Source: Hymenobacter guriensis
GTDB taxonomy: Bacteria; Bacteroidota; Bacteroidia; Cytophagales; Hymenobacteraceae
Assembly (NCBI RefSeq): GCF_015773195.1
Contig: NZ_JADWYK010000016.1
Location: 1-64,000 of the forward strand
Reading direction: 5' to 3'
Length of the DNA stretch: 64,000 bases
The notes under the pieces were generated by a model. The model did not search any database. It saw only the letters and a program-made list of their open reading frames with translations, and had not been told where the DNA came from. How positions within the stretch are numbered: position 1 is the stretch's first letter; each line of letters opens with the position of its first letter. A program made the position numbers and the translations under genes. This document shows positions 31,881 through 41,025 of this stretch, piece after piece.

Positions 31881-33299
31881 ATGACAACACCCCGGAGGAG
31901 TTTAGGTGCGGTATTGCTGCTAGCTGGGGGGCTTAACTTACCAGCCCTTGCCCAGGCTCCCGACAGCGTCTACCGCATCGGCACCGTCGAAATAACGGGC
32001 AACCGCCGCACCCAGCCCTTCATCATCACCCGGGAACTGGACCTGCAGGCGGGCGACACGCTGCACAGCCGCAACTTGGCGGCCCGGCTGGAGCGCAACC
32101 GGCAGCGGGTCTTTAACACCACACTGTTTGTGACCGTCAAGCTAACCCCGGTGCGGACCGCCGGCCAGGTCAACATCCTGATTGAGGTCAAGGAGAACTG
32201 GTACATTTGGGCCGGGCCCGTGTTCAAGCTCGCCGACCGCAATTTCAACGAGTGGTGGAACGAGCGCGACGGGGACCTGCGCCGCACCACCTACGGCGGC
32301 TTTCTGTACCACGCCAATTTCCGTGGCCGCAAAGAAAAGCTGCGGGTAGGAATTCAAACCGGCTTTTCGGACCGGTTCCAGGTTAGCTACGAAGTGCCCT
32401 ATATCGACCAGCAACGGCAGACGGGCATCAACGTACTGGCCCGCTACCTCGTCTACAAGGACCTGGCTTTCAACACCGCCACTGACAAGTTGCTGTATAC
32501 CGGCACGCAGGAAATAGCCCTGAAACGGGAGTGGCAAGGCTTGGTGCAGGTGCGCCGCCGGCGCGGCTTCTACGATGTGCACCGGCTGGAACTCGGTTAC
32601 ACCCACGGCCGCATTGCCGATACCCTGGTTCAGCTGAACGCCGAGTACTACCAGGGCGGGACCCGGCTGCAGCGCTACGTCGAGCTCGCCTACCAGTTCA
32701 GCCACGACACGCGCGACAACGTGAACTACCCGTGGCAGGGCCTGGTCCTAACCGGGGGCGTGCGCCAACGGGGCGTGCTGCCCACTGACGACGTGCGCAT
32801 TCTGGAGCTGCGGGCCGGCGGCGGATACTACTGCCCCCTGGCGCCGCGCTGGTCGCTGGGCCTAGTCAGCAGCCTGCGGGTGAGCATGGCCCGGCAGCAG
32901 TCGTTCAACCAGCTGCGGGGGCTGGGCTACGAGGAGGAGTTCCTGCGGGGCTTCGACCTGTACGTCATCAACGGCACCGCCTTCGGGCTGGCCAAATCAA
33001 CCCTGCGCTTCCAGCTGTGGAAGGGCATCGTGCCGCTGCGATTTATCCCGGTCAAGCAGTTCAATACTCTGCCCCTGTCTATCTATCCGACGGTCTTTGC
33101 CGATGCCGGCTACGTTCGCAACCCGTACTCGGGCCGGGAAATCGGCAGTTCCCTGGCCAACCAGGCGCTGGCCAGCGCGGGGGTGGGCCTGGACGTGGTG
33201 ACCTTGCTCAACACCACCGTGCGCCTGAACCTGTCCCGCAACAGCGCGGGCGAGAACAACTTCTTTGTCAACCTGCAAAAGGAGTTCGTGCTCAACTAA
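31881..33299 (+). CDS. BamA/TamA family outer-membrane protein
   Basis: A 472-residue protein started at the ATG at 31881, in front of a signal peptide (LGAVLLLAGGLNLPALAQ). One POTRA domain is seen (VYRIGTVEITGNRRTQPFIITRELDLQAGDTL), then a 16-strand barrel region of the Omp85 type with many aromatic girdle residues and a terminal NFFVNLQKEFVLN strand. Only one POTRA makes it smaller than BamA. Omp85 proteins insert or move proteins through the outer membrane; some with one POTRA serve lipid or single-substrate export. It follows the ferric-reductase-like gene on the same strand. Confidence 0.82.
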   Translation: MTTPRRSLGAVLLLAGGLNLPALAQAPDSVYRIGTVEITGNRRTQPFIITRELDLQAGDTLHSRNLAARLERNRQRVFNTTLFVTVKLTPVRTAGQVNILIEVKENWYIWAGPVFKLADRNFNEWWNERDGDLRRTTYGGFLYHANFRGRKEKLRVGIQTGFSDRFQVSYEVPYIDQQRQTGINVLARYLVYKDLAFNTATDKLLYTGTQEIALKREWQGLVQVRRRRGFYDVHRLELGYTHGRIADTLVQLNAEYYQGGTRLQRYVELAYQFSHDTRDNVNYPWQGLVLTGGVRQRGVLPTDDVRILELRAGGGYYCPLAPRWSLGLVSSLRVSMARQQSFNQLRGLGYEEEFLRGFDLYVINGTAFGLAKSTLRFQLWKGIVPLRFIPVKQFNTLPLSIYPTVFADAGYVRNPYSGREIGSSLANQALASAGVGLDVVTLLNTTVRLNLSRNSAGENNFFVNLQKEFVLN

Positions 33300-33629
33300 G
33301 TGCGCGGGCTAATTGGGTGTGGGAAGGTGCTGTGGCTTCAGAAATGGTCAAGAACCAGCACTTGCGCGCCTCCCACGCCCTGCTGCTAACCTGCCTGAGC
33401 CCTAGCTCAGTGCGGAGGGACGGACTTGGTTTAGGCCTGAAGAGGTGATGAGAGGTTCTACGAGGTTCCGGATTGAACCTTTCATTCCTGCCTATCTGCT
33501 ACTTACAACCACTTATCTGCTTGCAAGACGGGAAATTATGCAAGCAAATAGGCTGAAACGTGTTAAAACCGCTGGCTACCCCTGGGCGTTTATCAGACAC
33601 TAGTATCTCATCTTCCCAAACCACGACTC
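33300..33629. other. Intergenic region, no gene seen
   Basis: About 330 bases between the barrel gene and the DUF305 gene. No frame with family similarity, no strong hairpin with U-run and no repeat shared with other parts was found. The promoter of the DUF305 gene should lie near its right end. Confidence 0.4.
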
Positions 33630-34244
33630 ATGAACCGTTTATTTCGTTTGCCGCTGCTCTCGCTTTTCTTAGTCAGCCTGCTATTCACGGCCTGTAAAAT
33701 GGACCATGACATGGACGATATGAAGCACGAAAGTCCTTACATGAAAATCATGGACGCCATGATGATGGAAATGGACATGCAGGCCAAGACCCAGGACCCC
33801 GACCATGACTACGCTACCCAGATGGTCATGCACCATGATGCCGCCATTAAGATGGCCGAAGAAGAGTTGCGCACCGGCAGCAACCAGGAGATGAAGACCA
33901 CCGCTCAGGACATCATTACCAAGCAGCGGGCCGAAATCGGGCAGTTCAACGCTTTCACCAGTGGCCACCAGCCCATGCAGCCCTTGGTGCCGCAGTTCAA
34001 CACCGTGCAGAAGACTAACATGGACAAGATGATGACGGCCATGGATGCACGCACCATCACGGCTCGGCCCGACTATGACTTCGCCCAGCTCATGGTCGAC
34101 CACCACCAGGCGGCCATCGACAACTCCGAGGCTCTGTTACAGGCCGGCCGCAACGCCACCACCCGCGCCCTAGCCCAAGCCATCATCACCGACCAGCGTC
34201 AGGAGATTGCGGCGCTGCAAAATTGGCTGACGCGCAACAAGTAA
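33630..34244 (+). CDS. DUF305 lipoprotein, Met-rich
   Basis: A 204-residue lipoprotein: signal with lipobox (LLFTAC), a Met/Asp-rich linker (KMDHDMDDMKHES and MKIMDAMMMEMDMQ), and two DUF305 units (DYATQMVMHHDAA and DFAQLMVDHHQAA), each with a HH pair. The Met-rich linker could bind Cu(I) or Ag(I). It stands alone on the plus strand with a clear terminator 20 bases after its stop, so it is a single-gene transcript, unlike the paired copies at 627-2091. It is the copy with the most canonical DUF305 motifs. Confidence 0.88.
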   Translation: MNRLFRLPLLSLFLVSLLFTACKMDHDMDDMKHESPYMKIMDAMMMEMDMQAKTQDPDHDYATQMVMHHDAAIKMAEEELRTGSNQEMKTTAQDIITKQRAEIGQFNAFTSGHQPMQPLVPQFNTVQKTNMDKMMTAMDARTITARPDYDFAQLMVDHHQAAIDNSEALLQAGRNATTRALAQAIITDQRQEIAALQNWLTRNK

Positions 34245-34263
34245 TACGTGTCTCGCTTATGAC

Positions 34264-34294
34264 AAAAGGCAGCTCCCAACGAGCTGCCTTTTTT
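34264..34294 (+). terminator. Rho-independent terminator after the DUF305 gene
   Basis: AAAAGGCAGCTC (34264-34275), loop CCAAC, then GAGCTGCCTTTTTT (34281-34294): an 8-bp GC-rich stem extended by A-U pairs and followed by a T-run. It starts 20 bases after the stop codon. Confidence 0.9.
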
Positions 34295-34438
34295 GTTTGA
34301 GCGCTTGATATGCCCGTATAGATTTGCATTTCTGAAAAAGCTGGTTTCGACGGAAAATTAGTCGTTCTTCTAGCGATAGAGATAATAATATTTACCTGCC
34401 GAGGCTTGGCTTTTCGCCCCGTTGCAATAAGAACCCCC

Positions 34439-35218
34439 ATGCTCCCATTGCCCGTTTTCCGCCTCATCCTAGCCCTCGCCGCCGGCGTGGTATTGGTACT
34501 GGCCGGTTGCCGGTCCTCCGCTATTGTCCCTGCTTTTCCTACTTCTGCCGGGTACCACCACCCGCTGCGGGCCCCGCGCGCAGACACGGCGACGGCCGTC
34601 ACCGCCCCCGAGCACCCCACCACCCCGCCGCAGCGCATTAAAGCGGATGTGCCGCCTCCCGTCGTAGGTGCGTCGGACCACGCGCCCCGGGAGATAAACG
34701 AGCCAACGGGCGAGCCAAGCGGGAAATATGCCCACGCAGTGCCCGGGGATACCGTACGCAGTGCTACCCAGCCGACGCCTCCGCGCGGGCTACGCCGGCA
34801 ATTCCCGACCAAGCTGTTCAGCGCCCAAACGCTGGTGCATTACAGCCTGCACTTTCTGTTCCCGGCCGTGCTGGCGCTGGTGTTTTTCCCCGGGATGTGG
34901 CCAGCTGCCTACCTGCTGATGCTGGCCACGATGCTCATGGACGTGGACCACCTGCTGGCTAAACCCCTCTTCGACCCGCTGCGCTGTAGTATCGGGTACC
35001 ACCCGCTGCACTCTTTTTATGCCATCCCGGTGTATGCGCTGCTGCTCCTGGTGCCGGCAATGCAACCGGTCGCCGTGGGCCTGCTTTTTCACCTGTTCAC
35101 GGATACGGTGGACTGCTTTTGGAACTTCAGTCACTGCCACGAGTGCTACCTCCGTTCCCGTATTTATGCCTTGCGCAACTGGGTGCGCAAGCTACTGGGC
35201 CGGGAGGTGGCCGAGTGA
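34439..35218 (+). CDS. Lipoprotein-type head fused to a DUF6122 membrane domain
   Basis: A 259-residue protein started at the ATG at 34439. Residues 1-26 are a lipoprotein-like signal (VVLVLAGC); 27-130 are a Pro/Thr-rich low-complexity linker; the rest is a DUF6122 membrane domain with HYSLHFLFPAVLALVFFP, MLATMLMDVDHLLAKPLFDP (DVDHL motif), YHPLHSFYAIPVYALLLL and LLFHLFTDTVDCFWN. The His/Asp pattern resembles membrane metal-dependent hydrolases. DUF6122 proteins are usually about 130 residues without such a head. The fusion, and a lipidated end ahead of four helices, is odd. It is convergent with the next gene. Confidence 0.7.
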   Translation: MLPLPVFRLILALAAGVVLVLAGCRSSAIVPAFPTSAGYHHPLRAPRADTATAVTAPEHPTTPPQRIKADVPPPVVGASDHAPREINEPTGEPSGKYAHAVPGDTVRSATQPTPPRGLRRQFPTKLFSAQTLVHYSLHFLFPAVLALVFFPGMWPAAYLLMLATMLMDVDHLLAKPLFDPLRCSIGYHPLHSFYAIPVYALLLLVPAMQPVAVGLLFHLFTDTVDCFWNFSHCHECYLRSRIYALRNWVRKLLGREVAE

Positions 35219-35277
35219 ACGGGCCTTCCAGCGGGCGCTGCGACTTTCCGCTACGCCGCGATGAGCCAGCGGCTCCG

Positions 35278-35988
35278 TTAGTCAGGAGCAGTGGCCGCGT
35301 GTAGCAACGCGGCCCAGCGGGCTTCGGCACCGCAGCGGGCCGCGTACTGAAGTAGCACCGGCTTACTGAGGCCTTGCCGGGTGAGCAGTACCGATAATGC
35401 TGCCGCCAGGGCGGCATCCGAAATAGCCGGGGCTAGTTCCGGCATCAGGGCGGCGTCGACGAGCATTTTTTCCAGGCGCGCCGTGGGCACTCCCCGCACC
35501 TGCCGGACGGGGGATAGCGCCTGCCAGGCCCGCACCACCACCGGGCCCGAGGGCGGGGAGGAAACAGCCAACACGCGTCCGGCTTGATTAAGCTCCGCCC
35601 AGCGCACTTCCACGACCAGTAGGGATGGCAGGTCCGGCAGGAAAGGCTGCAGCCACCGGGTGGACCACAGGCAACCCAGGGGCAAGGCCAGCGCGGCCTG
35701 CAGCTGCTGCCACACGGCCAGCCATTCGGGCTGCAAAACTGGTTTTAGGGAGCTTCCGGTGCGGGGCGGCTCAAACGAGAGCAGGCCGGGTGCTACCTCG
35801 TGCAGCAGCTGGCTGCGCAGCAGTCCCTGCCGGACCATCGGCCAGGCATCGGCCGTTACTTCGGGCACCGACGCCTGAAAAAAGGCCAGCAACTCCGCTT
35901 CGGAAATTTGCTGACGGCTGCGGAAGTGGCCGCGCAGCTGGGGCCACGCCCGCAGCACCCGGTCTAGCTGGGTGGTTGCTGGTTTCAT
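35278..35988 (-). CDS. DUF6577-like / AbiEi-type protein
   Basis: A 236-residue soluble protein. The start (QLRGHFRSRQQISEAELLAFF) suggests a winged-helix N-terminus; the middle has SLLVVEVRWAELNQAGRVL and the later part VRGVPTARLEKMLVDAAL, similar to the TLEKxLVD stretch of DUF6577 and AbiEi-type antitoxins. Such proteins usually repress a nucleotidyltransferase toxin gene next to them; no such toxin is present here, so it may be orphaned. Family assignment is by pattern only. It reads toward the DUF6122 gene and lies 37 bases from the stop of the TonB receptor gene. Confidence 0.45.
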   Translation of the reverse strand: MKPATTQLDRVLRAWPQLRGHFRSRQQISEAELLAFFQASVPEVTADAWPMVRQGLLRSQLLHEVAPGLLSFEPPRTGSSLKPVLQPEWLAVWQQLQAALALPLGCLWSTRWLQPFLPDLPSLLVVEVRWAELNQAGRVLAVSSPPSGPVVVRAWQALSPVRQVRGVPTARLEKMLVDAALMPELAPAISDAALAAALSVLLTRQGLSKPVLLQYAARCGAEARWAALLHAATAPD

Positions 35989-36024
35989 GCGCGTTGGGGC
36001 TGATTGCCCCCTCGAAGATACCGT

Positions 36025-38475
36025 TTACCACTTCACGGCCACGGTCAGAAAGAAGCTGCGGCCGTCGGAGGGCAGGATGCCGGGGCCGGGGTAGCCGGTG
36101 GCGCGGCGGGTGAAGTAGACGGCGTTGGCGAGGTTGTTGACGCTGCCTTCGAGCTTGAGCCAGCGCCGCTCCCAGGAAACCGAGGCATCAAGCACCGTAT
36201 AGGCGGGAATGCGGCCCACAACCGCCGATACGCCGCCCAGCTCGGCTTTGGTGGCGTCGGTATACTGCTTCGACAGGTAGGTGGCCTGCACCGACCCTTT
36301 GAACGGGCCAAAACCCACGCGGGTGCCAGCCTTGAGGTTGACATCGGGCACGAACTCGACCGGGTTGCCTTTTACGCCCGCAATGTCGCTTTGCGTGTAG
36401 CGCCCCCGAATCAGGGCCAGGTTGCCGAAGGTGGCCAGCGACCAGCGGCCGGGCTCGGCCGTGGGGTGCAGGGCCCGCAGCAGGTCCACTTCGGCGTAGG
36501 ACTCCACGCCCAGAATCAGGGCCCGGCCCACGTTGCTGCGGCGGCGCAGCACCCGGTCGGCGGCGTTGTAGGTCTGCACTTCGCCGATGCGGTTGCCGTA
36601 CTGCAGGGCAAACAAGCTCACGTCGTAGGTCAGCCACTGCCCCTGCTCGCCGCGCAGGCCCAGGTCAGCCGAGTAGCCGCGCTCGTCCTGCAAATTGGGG
36701 TCGATGACGGCCGAGGGGTTGGCAATGCGCATGTCCGAGAACGTGATGGAGCGGTAGTTCTGCGAGATGTTGCCGTAGAGCTCCCGCGTTTCCACTGGCT
36801 TATAGCTCACGCCAAGGCCGCCAATCACAAAGCCGCGCGGGCTCAGGCGCTGCTCACTAGACTGCGTGATGGCGTCAATATTGCCAGCATTATCACGAAT
36901 CACGGTGCCGTAGGTGCCCTGCGAGGTGGTGCGGATGTACTCGTAGCGCAGGCCGGGCGTTACCGACACCTTATCGCTCAGGTAGAAGATGTTTTCGGCG
37001 AACACCGCCATGTTTTGGTTGGGAAACTTAAAGTCCGAGAAGCCGTCGGCAAATGTCACCCCTTCCGGGCCCACGAAGCGGAAGTCGGCCCCCCGGCCCG
37101 TGGGGCCAAAGCCCTGCACGCTGTGGTTGTAGCCGTTGTAGTAGCGAGTGCCCAGCAGCAGCACGCCGCTTTTGCGGCCCAGCTGGTAGCGGTTCAAGTA
37201 GCGGGCCTCCACGCCATAGTTGCGAAACTCCCCGGTGATGAGGTCGCGCAGGTAGAAGTCTTTGTCGGGCAGCTCCACTTGGTTGGGCCGAAAGCCCAGA
37301 GACTTGCGGGTGGCCCGCAGCCCGAAGGCCAGCACGTTGAGGTTGGATTGGGGGCTGAGCTTCCAGTCGGCCGAGACGTTGAACAGGTTCCAGTCCACGG
37401 CAAACCAGTTCCGTTCGCGGTTGCTCTGACGGGCATTCTGGGCAAACTGCGCGTCGCTGAGGCCGCCGGGCTGCTGGGCCAGGTAGTCCATGTGGGTGAC
37501 CTGGGCGCCGACTTTGAAATTCTCCGTGAACTGGTAGCGTACGTCGGCGTAGGCCGTCTTGGAATCGAAGTGGGAGTTGGGACGCCAGCCGTCGCCCTGC
37601 TTGTACTGGGCGAAAGCATAATAGCTGAGCTTCTTAATAGTGCCGCTGACGCTGTTAAAGGAGTTGAAAAAGCCGTAGGAGCCCACCGTCTGCCGCGATA
37701 CCACCGACACGGTTTTGTCGGGCTCCGGGGCGCGCAGCTCGAAGTTGAGCAAACCGCCGAACTGCGTGCCGTACTGCAGTGAGGCTGCCCCGCGCACGAG
37801 CTGAATGCGCTTGATGGCCTCCACGGGCGGCGTATAGTAGCTCTCCGGGTAGCCCAGCGCATCGGCCGAGATGTCGTAGTTGTTCTGCCGCACGTTGAAG
37901 TTGCTGGTGCGGTTGGGGTCGAGGCCCCGGCCGCCGATGCTCAGCTGCAGGCCGCCCTGGTCGCTTTCCCAGATGTTGAGCCCCGCCACCCGTGCGTACA
38001 CCTGCCGAGCGTTGTTGGTGGCCAGGTTGGCCACCAGGTTGTCGGGCACGATGACATCGGACTTCTTGGCCGCGAAGATGGCCGTGCCTTCCACCTCGCG
38101 CAGGCGCTGCGGCCCAAAGCGGCCCTGCGGGGCGGCCACCACCACTTCCTTGAGCTGCCGCTCCCGGCGCGCCAGCGTAAAGTCTACGAGGCTGCCGTCC
38201 GCCGGCACGTCCACTTCGGTCTTCAGCGGTTCGTGCCCGATGGAGGAAAACTGCAGCTGCTGGCGTCCGGCGGGGAGTTTCGCAATGGTAAACAGACCGG
38301 CCGAGTCGGTGCGGGCAATCTGGCGGGAGCCGCGCACGTACACCTCACAGCCCACCACGGGCTGGCCGGTATCGGTTTCGCGCACCCGGCCCTGCAGGCG
38401 GGTCTGTTGGGCCACGGCCGTGAACGAAGACAGCACACTCACTGCCAGGGCAACGCTATAAACCGGAAATCTCAT
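36025..38475 (-). CDS. TonB-dependent receptor of an iron-type operon (FecA-like)
   Basis: An 816-residue outer-membrane receptor, started at the ATG at 38473-38475 before a signal peptide (VALAVSVLSSFTAVAQ). A carboxypeptidase-regulatory-like domain (GRVRETDTGQPVVGCEVYVRG) comes first, then the plug (about 110-230, KKSDVIVPDNLVANLATNNARQ and IQLVRGAASLQYGTQFGG), then a 22-strand barrel ending in FFLTVAVKW. The pattern NIWESDQGGLQLSIGGRGLDPNRTSNFN fits FecA-type siderophore/citrate receptors. Its start overlaps the end of the HTTM gene by 20 bases. With DUF4856 and imelysin genes upstream, it is the transport gate of an iron (or heme) uptake operon. Confidence 0.9.
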   Translation of the reverse strand: MRFPVYSVALAVSVLSSFTAVAQQTRLQGRVRETDTGQPVVGCEVYVRGSRQIARTDSAGLFTIAKLPAGRQQLQFSSIGHEPLKTEVDVPADGSLVDFTLARRERQLKEVVVAAPQGRFGPQRLREVEGTAIFAAKKSDVIVPDNLVANLATNNARQVYARVAGLNIWESDQGGLQLSIGGRGLDPNRTSNFNVRQNNYDISADALGYPESYYTPPVEAIKRIQLVRGAASLQYGTQFGGLLNFELRAPEPDKTVSVVSRQTVGSYGFFNSFNSVSGTIKKLSYYAFAQYKQGDGWRPNSHFDSKTAYADVRYQFTENFKVGAQVTHMDYLAQQPGGLSDAQFAQNARQSNRERNWFAVDWNLFNVSADWKLSPQSNLNVLAFGLRATRKSLGFRPNQVELPDKDFYLRDLITGEFRNYGVEARYLNRYQLGRKSGVLLLGTRYYNGYNHSVQGFGPTGRGADFRFVGPEGVTFADGFSDFKFPNQNMAVFAENIFYLSDKVSVTPGLRYEYIRTTSQGTYGTVIRDNAGNIDAITQSSEQRLSPRGFVIGGLGVSYKPVETRELYGNISQNYRSITFSDMRIANPSAVIDPNLQDERGYSADLGLRGEQGQWLTYDVSLFALQYGNRIGEVQTYNAADRVLRRRSNVGRALILGVESYAEVDLLRALHPTAEPGRWSLATFGNLALIRGRYTQSDIAGVKGNPVEFVPDVNLKAGTRVGFGPFKGSVQATYLSKQYTDATKAELGGVSAVVGRIPAYTVLDASVSWERRWLKLEGSVNNLANAVYFTRRATGYPGPGILPSDGRSFFLTVAVKW

Positions 38476-39817
38476 CGTCAAAGGGTAAAATCCAGGCCTT
38501 GGGCCGCAGGTCATCGGAAACGCGGGCCAAATCCACGGTGGGGTCAATGAAGCTTTTGCCCAGGCGCCCGTTCAGGCTCACGTAGGCATCGGCGTAAACT
38601 TTCGGGTTGTACACGCCACGCTGGGCGTAGTAATTGCGCAGGTAATGGGCAAACTGCACCAGCATGTCGGGCTGGGTGCTCATCATCTTTTCCTGCAGCA
38701 CGCTCAGGTGCTCATAGTTGTTCACGAGCCGGGCCCGGCCGGTAGCCGAGTCCACGACCTTGAACTGCACCTGGCCCATCTTTTCCATCAGCATCACCCG
38801 CCAGGAAAAGCGGTAGCCCTCTTCGGTCCAGAACAGCTCGTGCGGGTAGAGCAGGTAGCGAAAGGGCAGCACCAGCTGCACCACGAAAAACACGCCCAGC
38901 ACGAGCAGCAAGGCCTGTCGGGCGCGCGGGGCGTACACCAGCGGCTGTGACGGTCTGGCCGCCTGAGTCGTACTCCACCAGCCGCGCAGCCGGTCAAGAA
39001 ACCGCTCATGAGCCTCTGCGGGGAAGAAAATCAGGGCGGCCACCATCATCACGTAGGGGAACATGCCGATGGGAAAGAGTACGGCCGTCAGCACGTGAAA
39101 CACTACCACGGTGGCGTAGGCCCAGGCCCGGGTGCGGTGGTTCAACAGGAAGAAAGGCACCGTCAGGTCGTAAAAGGCCCCGAACCAGCTGAAGGCGTAA
39201 GCCACCCACACCTGGCTCAGCAGCGGGCCGATGAGGGGCAAGTCGTTTTTGGCCGGCAGCCAGATGCGCAGCGGCATGGCGTGCAGGAGCCAGTCGGAGT
39301 TGAGCTTGGCCAGGCCCGCGTAGCAGTACACGATGCCCATGAGCAGGCGCAGCGCGTCTACCGTCCAGCGTGGCACCTCGTTGCACCAACGGGCCGGGTT
39401 CAGCCAGGCATCTATGGAGAAATAGCGCCCGGCGGGAAGCAGCACCAGCAGAAAAGCCGCCAGACTCACAAAGTAGTAGTGGTTGAGGTAAGTGCTTTTG
39501 TCCATGAGCTCGATGTAAGTGAAGCTCACAAACAAGCCCGCGGCGGCCGTGCGGTACCACCAGCCCAAAGCCAGCAGCAAGGCGCACAGCCCGCACAGCA
39601 CGAACAGCCCGTAGGTGTAGGGCCCCAGGGGCTTCACCCATTCAAACCCGTAATACGAGAAGAAAAACTTTGGCTTCAAATACAACTCCGCAATCCAGCC
39701 CTTGGCCCAGAAGCGCACCACGCTGGCCAGTACCAAAACGCCAAAGGCCACGCGGAACGTGGCCAATGGTGCGGCAGAAGTTGTAGCCTGCAAGTAGCGC
39801 CGGAGCCCCTGCCCCAT
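38456..39817 (-). CDS. HTTM domain membrane protein (VKGC-like)
   Basis: A 453-residue membrane protein with a horizontally transferred transmembrane (HTTM) domain as in vitamin-K-dependent gamma-carboxylase: RVAFGVLVLASVVRF, helix pairs, DKSTYLNHYYFVSLAAFLL, KLNSDWLLHAMPLRIWL and WYRTAAA. The C-terminal third (after about residue 310) is a soluble lumenal-type domain with RYLLYPHELFWTEEGYRFSWRVMLMEK. Its ATG overlaps the TAA of the imelysin gene (TAATG). In Bacteroidota the gene sits between imelysin and TonB-receptor genes; its reaction there is unknown. Confidence 0.88.
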   Translation of the reverse strand: MGQGLRRYLQATTSAAPLATFRVAFGVLVLASVVRFWAKGWIAELYLKPKFFFSYYGFEWVKPLGPYTYGLFVLCGLCALLLALGWWYRTAAAGLFVSFTYIELMDKSTYLNHYYFVSLAAFLLVLLPAGRYFSIDAWLNPARWCNEVPRWTVDALRLLMGIVYCYAGLAKLNSDWLLHAMPLRIWLPAKNDLPLIGPLLSQVWVAYAFSWFGAFYDLTVPFFLLNHRTRAWAYATVVVFHVLTAVLFPIGMFPYVMMVAALIFFPAEAHERFLDRLRGWWSTTQAARPSQPLVYAPRARQALLLVLGVFFVVQLVLPFRYLLYPHELFWTEEGYRFSWRVMLMEKMGQVQFKVVDSATGRARLVNNYEHLSVLQEKMMSTQPDMLVQFAHYLRNYYAQRGVYNPKVYADAYVSLNGRLGKSFIDPTVDLARVSDDLRPKAWILPFDDEISGL

Positions 39818-40929
39818 TAGTCGCCGTCGTTATCGACGTAGGTCACCGTGATGCCCAGCGCCGAGGTCATGTCCACCTTAATCAGGCGCACGGCCTTTTG
39901 CATCTCGTTGTAAGATGCGACGGCGTCGGCGTTGCGGGCCGTGATGGTCGTGTACAGGTCCGGGCCCAGGGAGCTGAGCTGTTGGGCGGACACGCCGAAC
40001 TGGGTGTTGACGATGCTGGTCAGGCTCTGGCCCGAGCGGCTGTCCTTGGCGCCCAGCGCATCCAGGTAGCTTTTCAGCGAAGGCCGGCCCGGGCGGCCGT
40101 TGAAGAACTGCTGCACCGTGGCGTGGGCTGTGGTGGCCAGCTGCAGCGGCAGCGCGCCTTTCAGGTAATAGGCTTCAATCTTCTCGGGACGGGCTACGCC
40201 AGTCATGGTGCCGGCCGGGATGCCCACCTTGCCGGCGCGCAGGTAGCGCTCAAAGTAGAGGGAGTAAGCGTTGATGACCCGCGAGAGCGACGAGCTGGCG
40301 TCGGTGCCGGCGTTGTTGATGAATGTGTCGCGGTAGGAGCCGTTCCACTGACTGTACACTGTGCCGAAGGTCTGGTCCATCTTGGCCACCACGTCGGTGA
40401 GGTAGCGGCGATGGCCAGCCGAGGTTACGTACTGCTGCACAATGGCCGCGTCACTGCTGGCCACGCCGTTGAGCAAGTAGTCCAGCGTGGGGAAGCCCTG
40501 CTGGGGAATGGCCGTGGCCACCTCGAAGTCATAAGTGCCGGTGGTGATATTGCGGTTGATGCCCGTTACGTCGGCCGGGTAGATGTTGAAGTGGTTGCGC
40601 AAACTCACCGACTCGGCCGGGCCGAATTCAAACAGCTCCACTTTCTGCCACTCCAGGTAGGCGGCCTGCCAGGCCTGGCGCGCGTCCAGCAGCGTGGCCG
40701 TGGTGGGCGCCGCCGTGAAGGCCGTGGTCTTGGCTTTCAGCACCACCAGCTTGTCGTTGAAGCGCTGGTAGCCGGGCTTCACCAGACTGTCGGCCCACTG
40801 CGTGAGCAGGGCTTTGCGGTCCAGCGACGTGTCCGGGGCGGGCGTGTCCTCCCCCGTGTTCTTTTGGCAGCTGAAGATGCCGACCGCCGTGAAAAGCAGC
40901 AGCAAAGCAAACAAAACGGTCTTTTTCAT
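39817..40929 (-). CDS. Imelysin family lipoprotein
   Basis: A 370-residue lipoprotein, started at the ATG at 40927-40929; signal with lipobox (VGIFSC). The mature protein is an all-helical imelysin domain: DSLVKPGYQRFNDKLVVLKA, ARQAWQAAYLEWQKVELFEFGP, and FNIYPADVTGINRN, with the later TLDYLLNG motif. The family GxHxxE site is not seen in its usual form. Imelysin-like proteins bind iron or heme at the cell surface. It is the second gene of the operon and its stop overlaps the start of the HTTM gene. Confidence 0.88.
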   Translation of the reverse strand: MKKTVLFALLLLFTAVGIFSCQKNTGEDTPAPDTSLDRKALLTQWADSLVKPGYQRFNDKLVVLKAKTTAFTAAPTTATLLDARQAWQAAYLEWQKVELFEFGPAESVSLRNHFNIYPADVTGINRNITTGTYDFEVATAIPQQGFPTLDYLLNGVASSDAAIVQQYVTSAGHRRYLTDVVAKMDQTFGTVYSQWNGSYRDTFINNAGTDASSSLSRVINAYSLYFERYLRAGKVGIPAGTMTGVARPEKIEAYYLKGALPLQLATTAHATVQQFFNGRPGRPSLKSYLDALGAKDSRSGQSLTSIVNTQFGVSAQQLSSLGPDLYTTITARNADAVASYNEMQKAVRLIKVDMTSALGITVTYVDNDGD

Positions 40930-41025
40930 CGGGGCAATTTTTCGTGGCGAAGGCCAACAAACCACGCAGCCGGAGCTGCCTGATTCGTTGGCCTGGGGTC
41001 CGCGGAGGGCGCGGGCCAAAAGGGG

